The notes: generated by a model not told the origin, from the letters alone. Positions 1 to 8,754 are shown, numbered from the stretch's first letter. The stretch is 8,787 bases of DNA from an uncultured Candidatus Competibacteraceae bacterium (GCA_937872125.1 CALMNY010000279.1:1-8787); one strand, 5' to 3'. Translations and numbers: made by a program.

Positions 1-47
1 GGAAAGAGTCTCTCCTGGGTTCGGTCACCCGCCTCTTCCGTAGACGA

Positions 48-63
48 TGTTTCACGTGAAACC
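48..63. other. parS: parS-like ParB-binding site 1 (left pair)
   Basis: The 16-mer TGTTTCACGTGAAACC matches the widely conserved bacterial chromosomal parS consensus TGTTTCACGTGAAACA at 15 of 16 positions, with a perfect 14-bp palindromic core. ParB binds such sites, spreads as a CTP-dependent clamp and helps segregate the origin region with ParA and SMC. It lies in non-coding DNA upstream of gmhB. The extended 20-mer ACGATGTTTCACGTGAAACC (44-63) is shared with other sites in the window. ParB itself is not encoded here, so binding is inferred from the motif. Confidence 0.85.
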
Positions 64-151
64 TGGTAACCTTTCTTCCGTGTTTTCCGTGTCTTCCGTG
101 GACCCAGATGTTTTCCGTGTCTTCCGTGGATCCCGTGCCTTCCGTGGACGA

Positions 152-167
152 TGTTTCACGTGAAACC
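152..167. other. parS: parS-like ParB-binding site 2 (left pair)
   Basis: This is the same 16-mer as the site 104 bp upstream, 15 of 16 positions of the parS consensus, in the same orientation and within the same 20-mer (148-167). It ends 50 bp before the gmhB start codon, so bound or spreading ParB could sit over the gmhB promoter. That regulatory effect is inference. Confidence 0.85.
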
Positions 168-217
168 GACTGACCCTGACCCTGCCCGCGCGGCGGAACG
201 CGAGTAGCCCAGCCCCA

Positions 218-760
218 ATGAAATTGATCATTCTGGACCGTGACGGCGTTATCAATGAGGATTCCGACGCTTATATCAAATCCCCGGAGGAGTGGACCCC
301 GATTCCCGGCAGTCTGGAAGCCATCGCCCGCCTTAACCACGCCGGTTATCGGGTCGTGGTCGCCACCAATCAGTCGGGGGTCGGACGAGGCCTGTTTAAT
401 CTGGAAACACTCAACCGGATTCACCGGAAAATGCACCGGATGGCGCAGGAAGCAGGCGGCTTGATTGATGCGGTGTTCTTTTGTCTGGATGTGGATGAGG
501 CGCATCCCCACCGCAAACCCAATCCGGGTATGTTGCTGGAGATTGGCCGACGCTTGAAATGCAGCCTGCAGGGCGTGCCTGTGGTTGGCGACAGCGTGCG
601 CGATATCCGGGCGGCGCGGGCGGCAAACGCTTGGCCGCTGCTGGTGCGCACCGGTAAGGGTGTTCGCACTGTGGAACAGGAAACGGAAAGCTGCGCCAAT
701 GTGCTGGTGTTCGAACATCTGGCGGCCGTCGCCACGTATCTGATTACCCCACCTGAATGA
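218..760 (+). CDS. gmhB: D-glycero-beta-D-manno-heptose 1,7-bisphosphate 7-phosphatase
   Basis: This HAD-superfamily phosphatase removes the 7-phosphate of heptose 1,7-bisphosphate in cytoplasmic synthesis of ADP-heptose for the LPS inner core. The 180-residue protein has HAD motif I as DRDGV (D7 nucleophile, D9 acid/base), motif II as TNQS (50-53), the lysine of motif III in RKPNPG (K100), and motif IV as GDSVRD (D125, D129). The length fits the family, and the start is fixed by the HAD motif only six residues in, although no clear ribosome binding site is visible. The usual zinc loop Cys-X-His...Cys-X-Cys is shortened and altered: C89-L-D91, then H96-P-H98 just before R-K100. It overlaps plsC by ATGA, implying translational coupling. 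The gmhB-plsC pair is also known beside the Pseudomonas origin. A histidinol-phosphatase-type HAD is the main alternative, but the neighbours favour GmhB. Confidence 0.93.
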   Translation: MKLIILDRDGVINEDSDAYIKSPEEWTPIPGSLEAIARLNHAGYRVVVATNQSGVGRGLFNLETLNRIHRKMHRMAQEAGGLIDAVFFCLDVDEAHPHRKPNPGMLLEIGRRLKCSLQGVPVVGDSVRDIRAARAANAWPLLVRTGKGVRTVEQETESCANVLVFEHLAAVATYLITPPE

Positions 761-1533
761 GTTTTCGAGTCCGCCGTATGCCCGCACCCACCGCCGCCCG
801 CTCTTTCGACCTGACGCTTCTGCCGCGTTCACTGCTGTTTTCCATCGGCCTGTGGCTGTCGGTGGGGGTCGTAGGCTCCATGGTGATACTGAGCTTTCCC
901 TTGCCCTTCATCCGGCGCTACCGCATCTCCAAGTACTGGACTCGCTTCAATATCTGGTGGCTGGGGATCACTTGCCGGAGTGATTATCGGGTCAGCGGAG
1001 CCGAGCATATCCCTGATTACCCGGTGATCGTCATGGCTAAACATCAGTCCACCTGGGAAACCCTGTTCCTGCATCAATACCTGCCGCCGCTGGCCTGGGT
1101 GATCAAGCGTGAATTGCTGTGGTTGCCTTTCTTTGGGTGGGCGCTGGCGTTGCTGCGGCCGATCGCCATCAACCGCCAGTCCGGCGCATCGGCGGTCAAA
1201 CAGGTCATTCGGCAAGGCATTGCACACTTACGGCAGGGCCAATGGGTGCTGATTTTCCCTGAGGGCACCCGCATGGCGCCCGGTGTGCGCAAGCGGTACG
1301 GTATGGGTGGCGCGGTGTTGGCGACTCACGCTGGCTGTCCGATTCTGCCCGTCGCCCACAATGCCGGCGAATTTTGGCCGCGCGGCGTATTCCTCAAACG
1401 GCCAGGCGTCATTCACGTGGCGTTCGGTCCGTTGATCGCCAGCGCCGGTCGTTCGCCGCAGGAATTAAGCCGCCAGGTAGAGGAATGGATCGAGGGGGCG
1501 ATGACGCGCCTTGGCGCAGATTCGGCGTCGTAG
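757..1533 (+). CDS. plsC: 1-acyl-sn-glycerol-3-phosphate acyltransferase (PlsC/LptA type)
   Basis: This enzyme acylates lysophosphatidic acid to phosphatidic acid at the inner membrane, the second acylation of phospholipid synthesis. The 258-residue protein has a hydrophobic membrane segment at about 25-48. Next come the acyltransferase motifs: H96-Q-S-T-W-E101 (an HX4E form of the usual HX4D catalytic motif), the IKREL block (116-120), the FPEGTR substrate-binding motif (167-172) and ILPVAHNAG (196-204). The start codon overlaps the gmhB stop (ATGA), so the two are probably co-transcribed. A second in-frame ATG at codon 8 (778) is possible and keeps the membrane segment. The family assignment is firm. 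Substrate range cannot be read from the sequence, and an ornithine-lipid or other lyso-lipid acyltransferase remains conceivable. Confidence 0.92.
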   Translation: MSFRVRRMPAPTAARSFDLTLLPRSLLFSIGLWLSVGVVGSMVILSFPLPFIRRYRISKYWTRFNIWWLGITCRSDYRVSGAEHIPDYPVIVMAKHQSTWETLFLHQYLPPLAWVIKRELLWLPFFGWALALLRPIAINRQSGASAVKQVIRQGIAHLRQGQWVLIFPEGTRMAPGVRKRYGMGGAVLATHAGCPILPVAHNAGEFWPRGVFLKRPGVIHVAFGPLIASAGRSPQELSRQVEEWIEGAMTRLGADSAS

Positions 1534-1600
1534 AGGATAGATAGAAACCACCGCCGCACTACCCTCGATCAACCGGATAATCATAACGACCGATGGCCCC

Positions 1601-1607
1601 GAGGAGG
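1601..1607 (+). promoter_or_regulatory. Shine-Dalgarno sequence deciding the phoU start
   Basis: GAGGAGG is a near-ideal Shine-Dalgarno sequence, 9 bases before the ATG at 1617. It is by far the strongest ribosome binding site in the window and argues against the in-frame ATGs at 1593 and 1608. Confidence 0.8.
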
Positions 1608-1616
1608 ATGCAGCTC

Positions 1617-2300
1617 ATGACTTTTAGCAACAGCGAACACACTGTCAAACGCTTCGATGTGGAAATTCAGCAACTGGTTAACCTGGTGCTGGACATGGGA
1701 CGGGAAGTGGAACAGCAGGTGACGCGCGCCGTCACCGTATTTCGGGAAGGTGACGCAGAGACGGCCCAGGCGGTCATTGCCGGCGATGCGGCGGTCAATC
1801 GCTGGGATATGGAAATTGATCGAAGCTGCGTGCGCCTGCTCAGCCGCCGGCAGCCGATGAGCACCGACCTGCGGCTGGTGATGGCCCTGAACAAGGCGGT
1901 CAACGATTTGGAGCGGATCGGCGATGAAGCCAAGACCATCGCTGAACAAACGCTGGCGATTCATGCCCGCGACGGTCATCCACCAAGAGCAATTCCAGGA
2001 GCGGTTGACCGGTTGGCTACGATTGCCAGCCAGCGGATCCAGAACGCGCTCGACAGCCTGGGCCGGCTGGATGTGGGACAGGCCTGGACGCTGGTGCGCG
2101 CTGACGAAGCCGAGGAGGTATTTCAGGACATCCTGCGCGAGCTTGGCGCCTATGCGGTGGGCGCCGAACTGACGGCAGCGACGGTGATTGATATGGCGCT
2201 GGCGCTCAAGGCGCTCAAACGGGTCGCCGACCGCGCCCGGAATCTGGCTGAATATGTGATCTTCGTGGTCGAAGGTCAGGACGTCCGGCACACGACCTGA
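1617..2300 (+). CDS. phoU: PhoU phosphate signalling protein
   Basis: PhoU is a cytoplasmic, peripheral protein that links the Pst phosphate transporter to the PhoR sensor and keeps the Pho regulon off when phosphate is plentiful. The 227-residue protein is two tandem three-helix repeats. The first carries the metal-binding signature LERIGDEA (E99, D103). The second carries LKRVADRARNLAE, where the expected acidic residue is lysine (K201) while D205 is kept. The C-terminal VEGQDVRH resembles E. coli PhoU. I chose the ATG at 1617 because GAGGAGG (1601-1607) lies 9 bases upstream. In-frame ATGs at 1593 and 1608 lie before or directly against that ribosome binding site. It sits 83 bp after plsC with no pst genes beside it, and I see no Pho box upstream. 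Confidence 0.93.
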   Translation: MTFSNSEHTVKRFDVEIQQLVNLVLDMGREVEQQVTRAVTVFREGDAETAQAVIAGDAAVNRWDMEIDRSCVRLLSRRQPMSTDLRLVMALNKAVNDLERIGDEAKTIAEQTLAIHARDGHPPRAIPGAVDRLATIASQRIQNALDSLGRLDVGQAWTLVRADEAEEVFQDILRELGAYAVGAELTAATVIDMALALKALKRVADRARNLAEYVIFVVEGQDVRHTT

Positions 2301-2357
2301 GTTCGCGCCATGAAATCAGCATGGGTCTTTGCCGGCGCCGCTATATGGCTTGGCGAG

Positions 2358-4021
<1,664 letters not shown>

Positions 4022-4104
4022 GAAATACACTCCATCCGGTCAAGGTCATCCCACGCGATGGCGAACGCCGCGCGCCTGGATTGCAGCAAAAATCAATCTA
4101 TGCG

Positions 4105-6420
4105 ATGTTAGGGCACTTTCATTCATGGGTAAAATCCCGTTCCGTGACGCCGTATTACCGAAGCATGCTGCTGGCGGGGACCGCGCTGACCCTGTTGCCG
4201 CTGGCCGGGGTTCGGGCGCAATCCACCGATACGCTCAACCCCTGGCTCCAGTGCGAAGCCGACGAACTGGCCGGGGACATCGTTCCAGCCACTCCAGACC
4301 TGCCGCCGCTGGATGAGTTGCCGATTCAGGCTGAAGCCGGCCGGCTCGACGCTGGTCCCACCGAATCGCGGCTCGAAGGCCAGGCCAAACTGGCCCGTGG
4401 CGACCTGCGCCTGCGGGCGGAAACGCTCACCCTGGAGCGACCGGCCCATCGCGCCCGGGCCGAGGGCGGTTTCGTCTACAGCGACCCGCGCCAGGTCCTG
4501 CGCGGCCAGCAGGCGGAGGTGGACCTGAACGCCGAAACGGGTCGGTTCAAGGAGGTGGACTACTACCTGCCGGCTCGCAATGCTCAAGGCCATGCCGAGG
4601 AAGTGCGAGTGGATCGGCGCCAGCGGAAAAGTCAGTTGGAGGATGCGACCTATTCCACCTGTCGGCGTGGCCGGGAAATCTGGGAATTGCGCGCCCGCGA
4701 CATCCGTTTGGACGAAAATACCGGCCGAGGCTCGGCCCGCGACCTCATCCTCGCGTTCAAGGATACGCCGGTGTTCTACTTCCCGTATCTGTCGTTTCCG
4801 ATTACTGATGAACGCCAGTCGGGCTTTCTGTTCCCGCGCCAGGGTTACGACAGCGACACCGGTCTCGATCTGCAAGCGCCGTATTACTGGAATATCGCGC
4901 CCAACCGCGATATGACCATTACCCCACGGCTGATGTCCGAACGCGGCCTGTTGCTGGGCGTGGAATACCGCTTTCTTGAACCCTGGCATCAGGGGCGGCT
5001 AAGCTTCGAGTACATCCCGGACGACCGTCGCTACGATGGCGCCCGCGGCTCGTTCAATCTGAGCGACCGGGCCGCCCCCTGGGCGAATTTCTACACTGAT
5101 CTGCGCTACGAATACGTCTCCGATGACGACTACTTACGGGATTTGAGCAACACCCTCGATTTTCTGACTGACAATTACCTGGAGCGGCATCTCGACGCGC
5201 GCTATTACGGAGAGAATTGGCAGGCGCTGGCGCGAGTTCAGGGCTTTCAGATCCTGAACCCCGCCTTGTTTTCCCTCACCGGCAACCCCTACCAGCGCTT
5301 GCCACAACTGCTGTTCCATGGCGCCTGGCCACCAAGCGCCGGGGGGTTGAACTATCAACTGTATGGCGAGCTGGTGAATTTCCAGCAGTCTGACATGGTG
5401 ACGGGCGCGCGGGTGGACCTGTGGCCAACCGTGGGCTGGACCTTGGAGCAACCCTGGGGCTATCTCAAACCCAGAGCCGGGTTCCGCTATACCGGCTATC
5501 AGCTCGACGACACGGCGCCGGAAGCGGACGATGCGCCCTCGCGCGCCGCGCCAGTGCTGAGCCTGGACAGCGGTCTGATCTTTGAACGCGCCCTGCAAGC
5601 CGACTGGCTTGGTGTAACCGCTGGCGCGCAAACCCTGGAGCCGCGCCTGTTCTATCTCTATGTGCCCTACCGCGATCAGGACAACATCCCGCTGTTCGAT
5701 AGCGCAATGATGGATCATGATATTGACTGGCTGTTCCGCACCAACCGCTTCGTCGGCGCCGACCGGCTGGGCGACGCCAACCAGTTGACCACCGCGCTCA
5801 CCACCCGCCTGATTGATGGGCCCAGCGGGCGCGAACGGCTGCGCGCCAGCATCGGTCAGATTCAGTACTTCGAGGACCGCCGGGTGAACCTGTATCCGGA
5901 CAATTTGCCCCAGACTGCGGCCAATTCCGGCCTGATCGCGCAGGGCCAGATCAATCTGTCATCGCGCTGGGCGGTGCAGGGCGGCGTACAACTGGAACCC
6001 GACAGCAGCGATCTGCTGCGCACTGCCTTCGATCTGCGCTACTACGTCAATCCCCGCCAACTGGTCAATGTGTCCTACCTGCTGGACCGCGATCAGCCCG
6101 GCCTCGACCTGGACGATCAGATTCACTCGGTGGATGTCGCCTTTTTCTGGCCGCTCGGCGCACAATGGCGGGCCTTGGGGCGCTGGAACCAGGCGCTCAA
6201 CACCGACCGTAATCTGGAAACTCTGGCCGGTCTGGAATATGAAGACTGCTGCTGGGCGCTGCGTGTGGTTGGCCGCCAGTACCGCGACAGCCCCGCTGAC
6301 GCCGACGCCCAGAATGCTGTTTACGTAGAACTGGAACTGAAGGGTCTCACCCGACTGGGTTCCGGCCTGGAGACCCTGCTGCAAAATGCCATTCTCGGCT
6401 ATCAACCGACCCGCTATTAG
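4105..6420 (+). CDS. lptD: LPS-assembly protein LptD, outer-membrane LPS translocon
   Basis: LptD forms the outer-membrane barrel which, with the LptE plug, inserts LPS into the outer leaflet. From this start the protein has 771 residues. It has a signal peptide (hydrophobic core LLAGTALTLLPLAG, probable cleavage after GVRA, about residue 38) and a periplasmic OstA/LptA-like beta-jellyroll (roughly 90-215). The large barrel follows and ends in a terminal tyrosine (YQPTRY). There are exactly four cysteines, at 50, 186, 715 and 716. This is the layout of the E. coli set (C31, C173, C724, C725), whose non-consecutive disulfides are needed for function, with the adjacent CC near the C-terminus. 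No convincing ribosome binding site is seen. Other candidate starts are TTG 4081, GTG 4144 and ATG 4165, and the last leaves too little N-region. surA follows at once. Confidence 0.95.
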   Translation: MLGHFHSWVKSRSVTPYYRSMLLAGTALTLLPLAGVRAQSTDTLNPWLQCEADELAGDIVPATPDLPPLDELPIQAEAGRLDAGPTESRLEGQAKLARGDLRLRAETLTLERPAHRARAEGGFVYSDPRQVLRGQQAEVDLNAETGRFKEVDYYLPARNAQGHAEEVRVDRRQRKSQLEDATYSTCRRGREIWELRARDIRLDENTGRGSARDLILAFKDTPVFYFPYLSFPITDERQSGFLFPRQGYDSDTGLDLQAPYYWNIAPNRDMTITPRLMSERGLLLGVEYRFLEPWHQGRLSFEYIPDDRRYDGARGSFNLSDRAAPWANFYTDLRYEYVSDDDYLRDLSNTLDFLTDNYLERHLDARYYGENWQALARVQGFQILNPALFSLTGNPYQRLPQLLFHGAWPPSAGGLNYQLYGELVNFQQSDMVTGARVDLWPTVGWTLEQPWGYLKPRAGFRYTGYQLDDTAPEADDAPSRAAPVLSLDSGLIFERALQADWLGVTAGAQTLEPRLFYLYVPYRDQDNIPLFDSAMMDHDIDWLFRTNRFVGADRLGDANQLTTALTTRLIDGPSGRERLRASIGQIQYFEDRRVNLYPDNLPQTAANSGLIAQGQINLSSRWAVQGGVQLEPDSSDLLRTAFDLRYYVNPRQLVNVSYLLDRDQPGLDLDDQIHSVDVAFFWPLGAQWRALGRWNQALNTDRNLETLAGLEYEDCCWALRVVGRQYRDSPADADAQNAVYVELELKGLTRLGSGLETLLQNAILGYQPTRY

Positions 6421-6433
6421 GTTCCTACTCGCC

Positions 6434-7891
6434 ATGGCTCGCATGAACACGTTGCTTCCTTTCCTGATGCTGTGCCTGTTGCTCTCCGCTCTACCGATTT
6501 CCAGCCGTGCGGAGTTGACCTTTGGTCCCGGCCCCGAAGCGGCGGGCAACGCGCTGGACGTCATCGTGGCGGTGGTGGACGACGATGTCATCACCCGCCG
6601 GGAACTGGACGCCGCCACCGCGCGGATCGAAGCCCAGATACGGCAGCGCAAAACACCGATTCCACCCCGGCCGGTGCTGGAAAAACAGGTGCTGGATCAG
6701 TTGATCCTGAGCCAGTTGCAGTTTCGCGCCGCTGAACGTAACGGCATCACCGTAGACGACGCCACCCTGAACGCGGCGATCGAAACCCTGGCCCAGCGCA
6801 ACAACATGAACCTGACGCAACTCCGGCAGACTGTCGAGAAGGATGGCATCAGTTTCGCCCAGTTCCGCGATGACGTGCGCCGGGAACTGATGAGCGCCCG
6901 GCTGCGCCAGAAGCTCGTAGACAGCCAGATTCAGGTGTCCGAGCAGGATGTGGACAGCCTGCAAGCGCAACTGGCCGGCGGCTCCATCGCTGGCGATGAC
7001 GCGAGCCCTGAGGGTGGTGCGGGCGGCGATGGCGCGCGGGAATATCGCATCGCGCAAATTCTGATCGCGCTGCCGGAGAGCGCCTCACCACAACAGGTCG
7101 AGGAGGCGAAGCGCAAGGCTGAGGAGGTGCTGGCGCAACTGCGCCAGGGCGCTGATTTCGGGCAGATGGCGATTCGTATGTCCGCCAGCCAGCAGGCGCT
7201 GCAAGGAGGTGAAATCGGCTGGCGCTCCACCGAGCAGTTGCCGACCGTGTTCAGCACTGTTGTGCCCCGGCTGAATGCCGGCCAGGTCAGCGACCTGATT
7301 CGCAGTCCCAGCGGCTTCCACATCGTCAAGGTGCTGGAGGTCCGGGGCGGTCGCAGCCAAGCCCGGCCCGCGACCACCGCGCCGGCCTCCCCCAGGCAGG
7401 CGCTGGTAAACCAGACCCGTGCCCGCCATATCCTGCTCAAGACCTCGGCGCAGCGGTCTGACGATGAAGCGCGCCAACAGTTGGAGCAACTGCGCCAGCG
7501 CATTCGCGGCGGCGAAGATTTCGCGGAGCTGGCCCGGACCTATTCCGATGACAAGGGGTCTGGAGAGCGCAGCGGTGATCTGGGCTGGGTCTCGCCGGGG
7601 ATGCTGGTTCCCCCCTTCGAGCAGGCGATGAACGCGCTGAAACCGAATGAATTGAGCGCGCCGGTCAAAACTACGTTTGGCTGGCACCTCATTCAGGTGC
7701 TCGAACGTCGCCAGGCTCAGGCCACCCCTGAGACGATGCGTACCCGGACCCGCGAGGCGCTATTGCGGCGGCGCTCCGATGAAGAATGGGAATTAGTCCT
7801 GCGCCGATTGCGCGATGAAGCCTATGTCGAGGTTCGTCTGCCCACCGCCGGAACGCCTGTTCCCTCCCCTGGAACCGCGAACCCGCCATGA
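6434..7891 (+). CDS. surA: Periplasmic chaperone and peptidyl-prolyl isomerase SurA
   Basis: SurA escorts unfolded outer-membrane proteins, LptD among its known clients, across the periplasm to the BAM complex. From ATG 6434 the protein has 485 residues. It has a signal peptide (residues 1-26, core LLPFLMLCLLLSALP, likely cleavage after SRA), a helical N-terminal chaperone domain (about 40-180), and two parvulin domains (about 202-306 and 327-428). The second is the more canonical, with RARHILL, FAELARTYSDD and GDLGW. A C-terminal helix completes the chaperone core. E. coli SurA has 428 residues. The extra length lies in a Gly/Asp-rich linker (181-201), an Ala/Pro/Arg linker (307-325) and a Pro-rich tail. 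ATGs at 6386 (overlapping lptD) and 6443 are alternatives. The first would bury the signal peptide. The stop overlaps the rsmA start by ATGA. Confidence 0.94.
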   Translation: MARMNTLLPFLMLCLLLSALPISSRAELTFGPGPEAAGNALDVIVAVVDDDVITRRELDAATARIEAQIRQRKTPIPPRPVLEKQVLDQLILSQLQFRAAERNGITVDDATLNAAIETLAQRNNMNLTQLRQTVEKDGISFAQFRDDVRRELMSARLRQKLVDSQIQVSEQDVDSLQAQLAGGSIAGDDASPEGGAGGDGAREYRIAQILIALPESASPQQVEEAKRKAEEVLAQLRQGADFGQMAIRMSASQQALQGGEIGWRSTEQLPTVFSTVVPRLNAGQVSDLIRSPSGFHIVKVLEVRGGRSQARPATTAPASPRQALVNQTRARHILLKTSAQRSDDEARQQLEQLRQRIRGGEDFAELARTYSDDKGSGERSGDLGWVSPGMLVPPFEQAMNALKPNELSAPVKTTFGWHLIQVLERRQAQATPETMRTRTREALLRRRSDEEWELVLRRLRDEAYVEVRLPTAGTPVPSPGTANPP

Positions 7892-8694
7892 CGGGCCATT
7901 CGGCCCTACTCTACCACCAGCCCCGCAAGCGGTTTGGTCAACATTTTCTGCGTGATTCGGGCGTCATCGCCCGCATCGTCGCGGCGATCCGGCCGGCGGC
8001 GGGCGAACGGCTGGTGGAAATCGGCCCCGGGCTGGGGGCATTGACGGTTCCACTGCTGGCGGTGGCAGGTGAACTGGATGTCGTGGAACTGGACCGCGAT
8101 CTGCTGGAGCCGCTGCGGGCGCGCTGCGCAGGCGTCGGCACTTTGCGGATTCATCATGCCGACGCGCTGGATTTTGATTTCGCCACATTGCGCGGCGCCG
8201 GCCCCCGGTTGCGCGTGGCCGGCAACCTGCCCTACAACATCTCCACGCCCCTGCTGTTTCATCTGCTGGCCCAGGCTGAACACCTCTACGATTTGCACTT
8301 TATGCTGCAACAGGAAGTGGTGGCGCGGATGGCGGCCAAACCGGGGGAAGACGCTTATGGCCGGCTGTCGGTGATGTTGCAATACCGTTGCCAGGTCGAG
8401 CCATTGTTCACCGTTGGGCCGGCGGCGTTCCGGCCACCGCCCAAAGTGGGTTCAGCCGTAGTTCGCCTGGTTCCACGTGAAACACTGGCCGTTGCGGTTC
8501 GGGATGAACGCTGCTTTACCGAGATCGTGCGGCGGGCGTTTGCCCAACGCCGCAAGACTTTGCGCAATTCCCTGCGCGAGCTTTTGGACGCTGAGCAAAT
8601 CACAGCGGCAGGTATTGACCCCGGCGCGCGGCCGGAAACGCTGGGCCTGGAAGCGTTCGCTGCGTTGAGCGATAGGATGACCGGTTTCACGTGA
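7888..8694 (+). CDS. rsmA: 16S rRNA (adenine1518-N6/adenine1519-N6)-dimethyltransferase
   Basis: RsmA (KsgA) dimethylates two adjacent adenines in the 3' terminal helix of 16S rRNA with S-adenosylmethionine, a late checkpoint of 30S assembly. Its loss gives kasugamycin resistance. The 268-residue protein has the N-terminal RKRFGQHFL (13-21), the SAM-binding motif VEIGPGLGALT (43-53), acidic ELDRD (67-71), the catalytic NLPYNIS (113-119) and FRPPPKVGSAVVRLVP (181-196). The start codon overlaps the surA stop, so translation is probably coupled. In E. coli pdxA lies between surA and ksgA, and here it is absent. Two parS-like sites fall in the gene: one at codons 195-199 (V-P-R-E-T, where E. coli has VPHAT) and one that supplies the last codons and the TGA stop, giving the C-terminus GFT. 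Confidence 0.96.
   Translation: MTGHSALLYHQPRKRFGQHFLRDSGVIARIVAAIRPAAGERLVEIGPGLGALTVPLLAVAGELDVVELDRDLLEPLRARCAGVGTLRIHHADALDFDFATLRGAGPRLRVAGNLPYNISTPLLFHLLAQAEHLYDLHFMLQQEVVARMAAKPGEDAYGRLSVMLQYRCQVEPLFTVGPAAFRPPPKVGSAVVRLVPRETLAVAVRDERCFTEIVRRAFAQRRKTLRNSLRELLDAEQITAAGIDPGARPETLGLEAFAALSDRMTGFT
8469..8484. other. parS: parS-like ParB-binding site inside rsmA
   Basis: GGTTCCACGTGAAACA matches the degenerate parS consensus TGTTNCACGTGAAACA of Bacillus subtilis at every position but the first. The C at position 5 is the variable base also seen in authentic sites. It lies within the rsmA reading frame and encodes Val-Pro-Arg-Glu-Thr (195-199). parS sites inside genes are known in several bacteria. 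Its closeness to five more sites in the window supports it being real rather than chance. Confidence 0.75.
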
Positions 8695-8698
8695 AACA
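8683..8698. other. parS: parS-like ParB-binding site containing the rsmA stop codon
   Basis: GGTTTCACGTGAAACA is 15 of 16 to the parS consensus and is the reverse complement of the two left sites. The rsmA TGA (8692-8694) lies within the palindrome, so the last residues Gly-Phe-Thr are encoded by the site. It starts the first unit of the 36-bp tandem array. Confidence 0.85.
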
Positions 8699-8718
8699 TC
8701 GTTCGCCGACGCTGGCTT

Positions 8719-8734
8719 GGTTTCACGTGAAGCA
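8719..8734. other. parS: parS-like site in tandem unit 2, one core mismatch
   Basis: GGTTTCACGTGAAGCA lies exactly 36 bp after the previous site. It has 14 of 16 consensus positions. The A-to-G change in the right arm breaks the palindrome, so ParB binding may be weaker here. Confidence 0.7.
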
Positions 8735-8754
8735 TCGTTCGCCGACGCTGGTTT

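Larger units (their letters stand above)
35..167. repeat. Short direct-repeat cluster framed by two parS-like palindromes
   Basis: This is the non-coding leader of gmhB. Six exact copies of TTCCGTG begin at 76, 85, 94, 113, 122 and 140, and a variant TTCCGTA begins at 37. Several copies are 9 bp apart. A 21-bp segment at 82-102 is repeated exactly at 110-130. A 29-bp segment at 35-63, including the parS-like site, recurs at 139-167 with one mismatch, so the block looks like a local duplication with 104-bp offset. Read on the other strand the motif is CACGGAA, similar in style to intergenic repeats of environmental proteobacteria (from memory, not checked). Bases 1-34 show nothing recognisable, and 168-217 show only a doubled TGACCC and no clear promoter or ribosome binding site. 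A 67-residue minus-strand reading frame here is a translation of the repeats. Confidence 0.85.

Noticed and set aside
1..66. 3' end of an upstream gene such as glyS
   Set aside because: One plus-strand frame is open from base 1 to a TAA at 67-69, but it runs through the first repeats and parS-like site and shows no recognisable C-terminus.
52..255. 67-residue minus-strand reading frame rich in RKTRKTSGSTEDTENTEE-like sequence
   Set aside because: It is the translation of the TTCCGTG repeat block and the parS-like sites and overlaps the gmhB start. No family features.
1581..2291. Minus-strand 236-residue reading frame opposite phoU
   Set aside because: It is antisense to PhoU, which has conserved motifs and a strong ribosome binding site. 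The antisense product is His/Gln-rich and featureless.
2301..2357. Bidirectional terminator between convergent phoU and murU
   Set aside because: Only a weak GCGCC/GGCGC pairing with a long loop and no T-run was seen.
4081..4110. Sigma-70-like promoter for lptD (TTGCAG, 17 bp, GATGTT)
   Set aside because: The -10 match is poor and it overlaps the favoured start codon. I cannot assign a promoter in the amgK-lptD divergent region with confidence.
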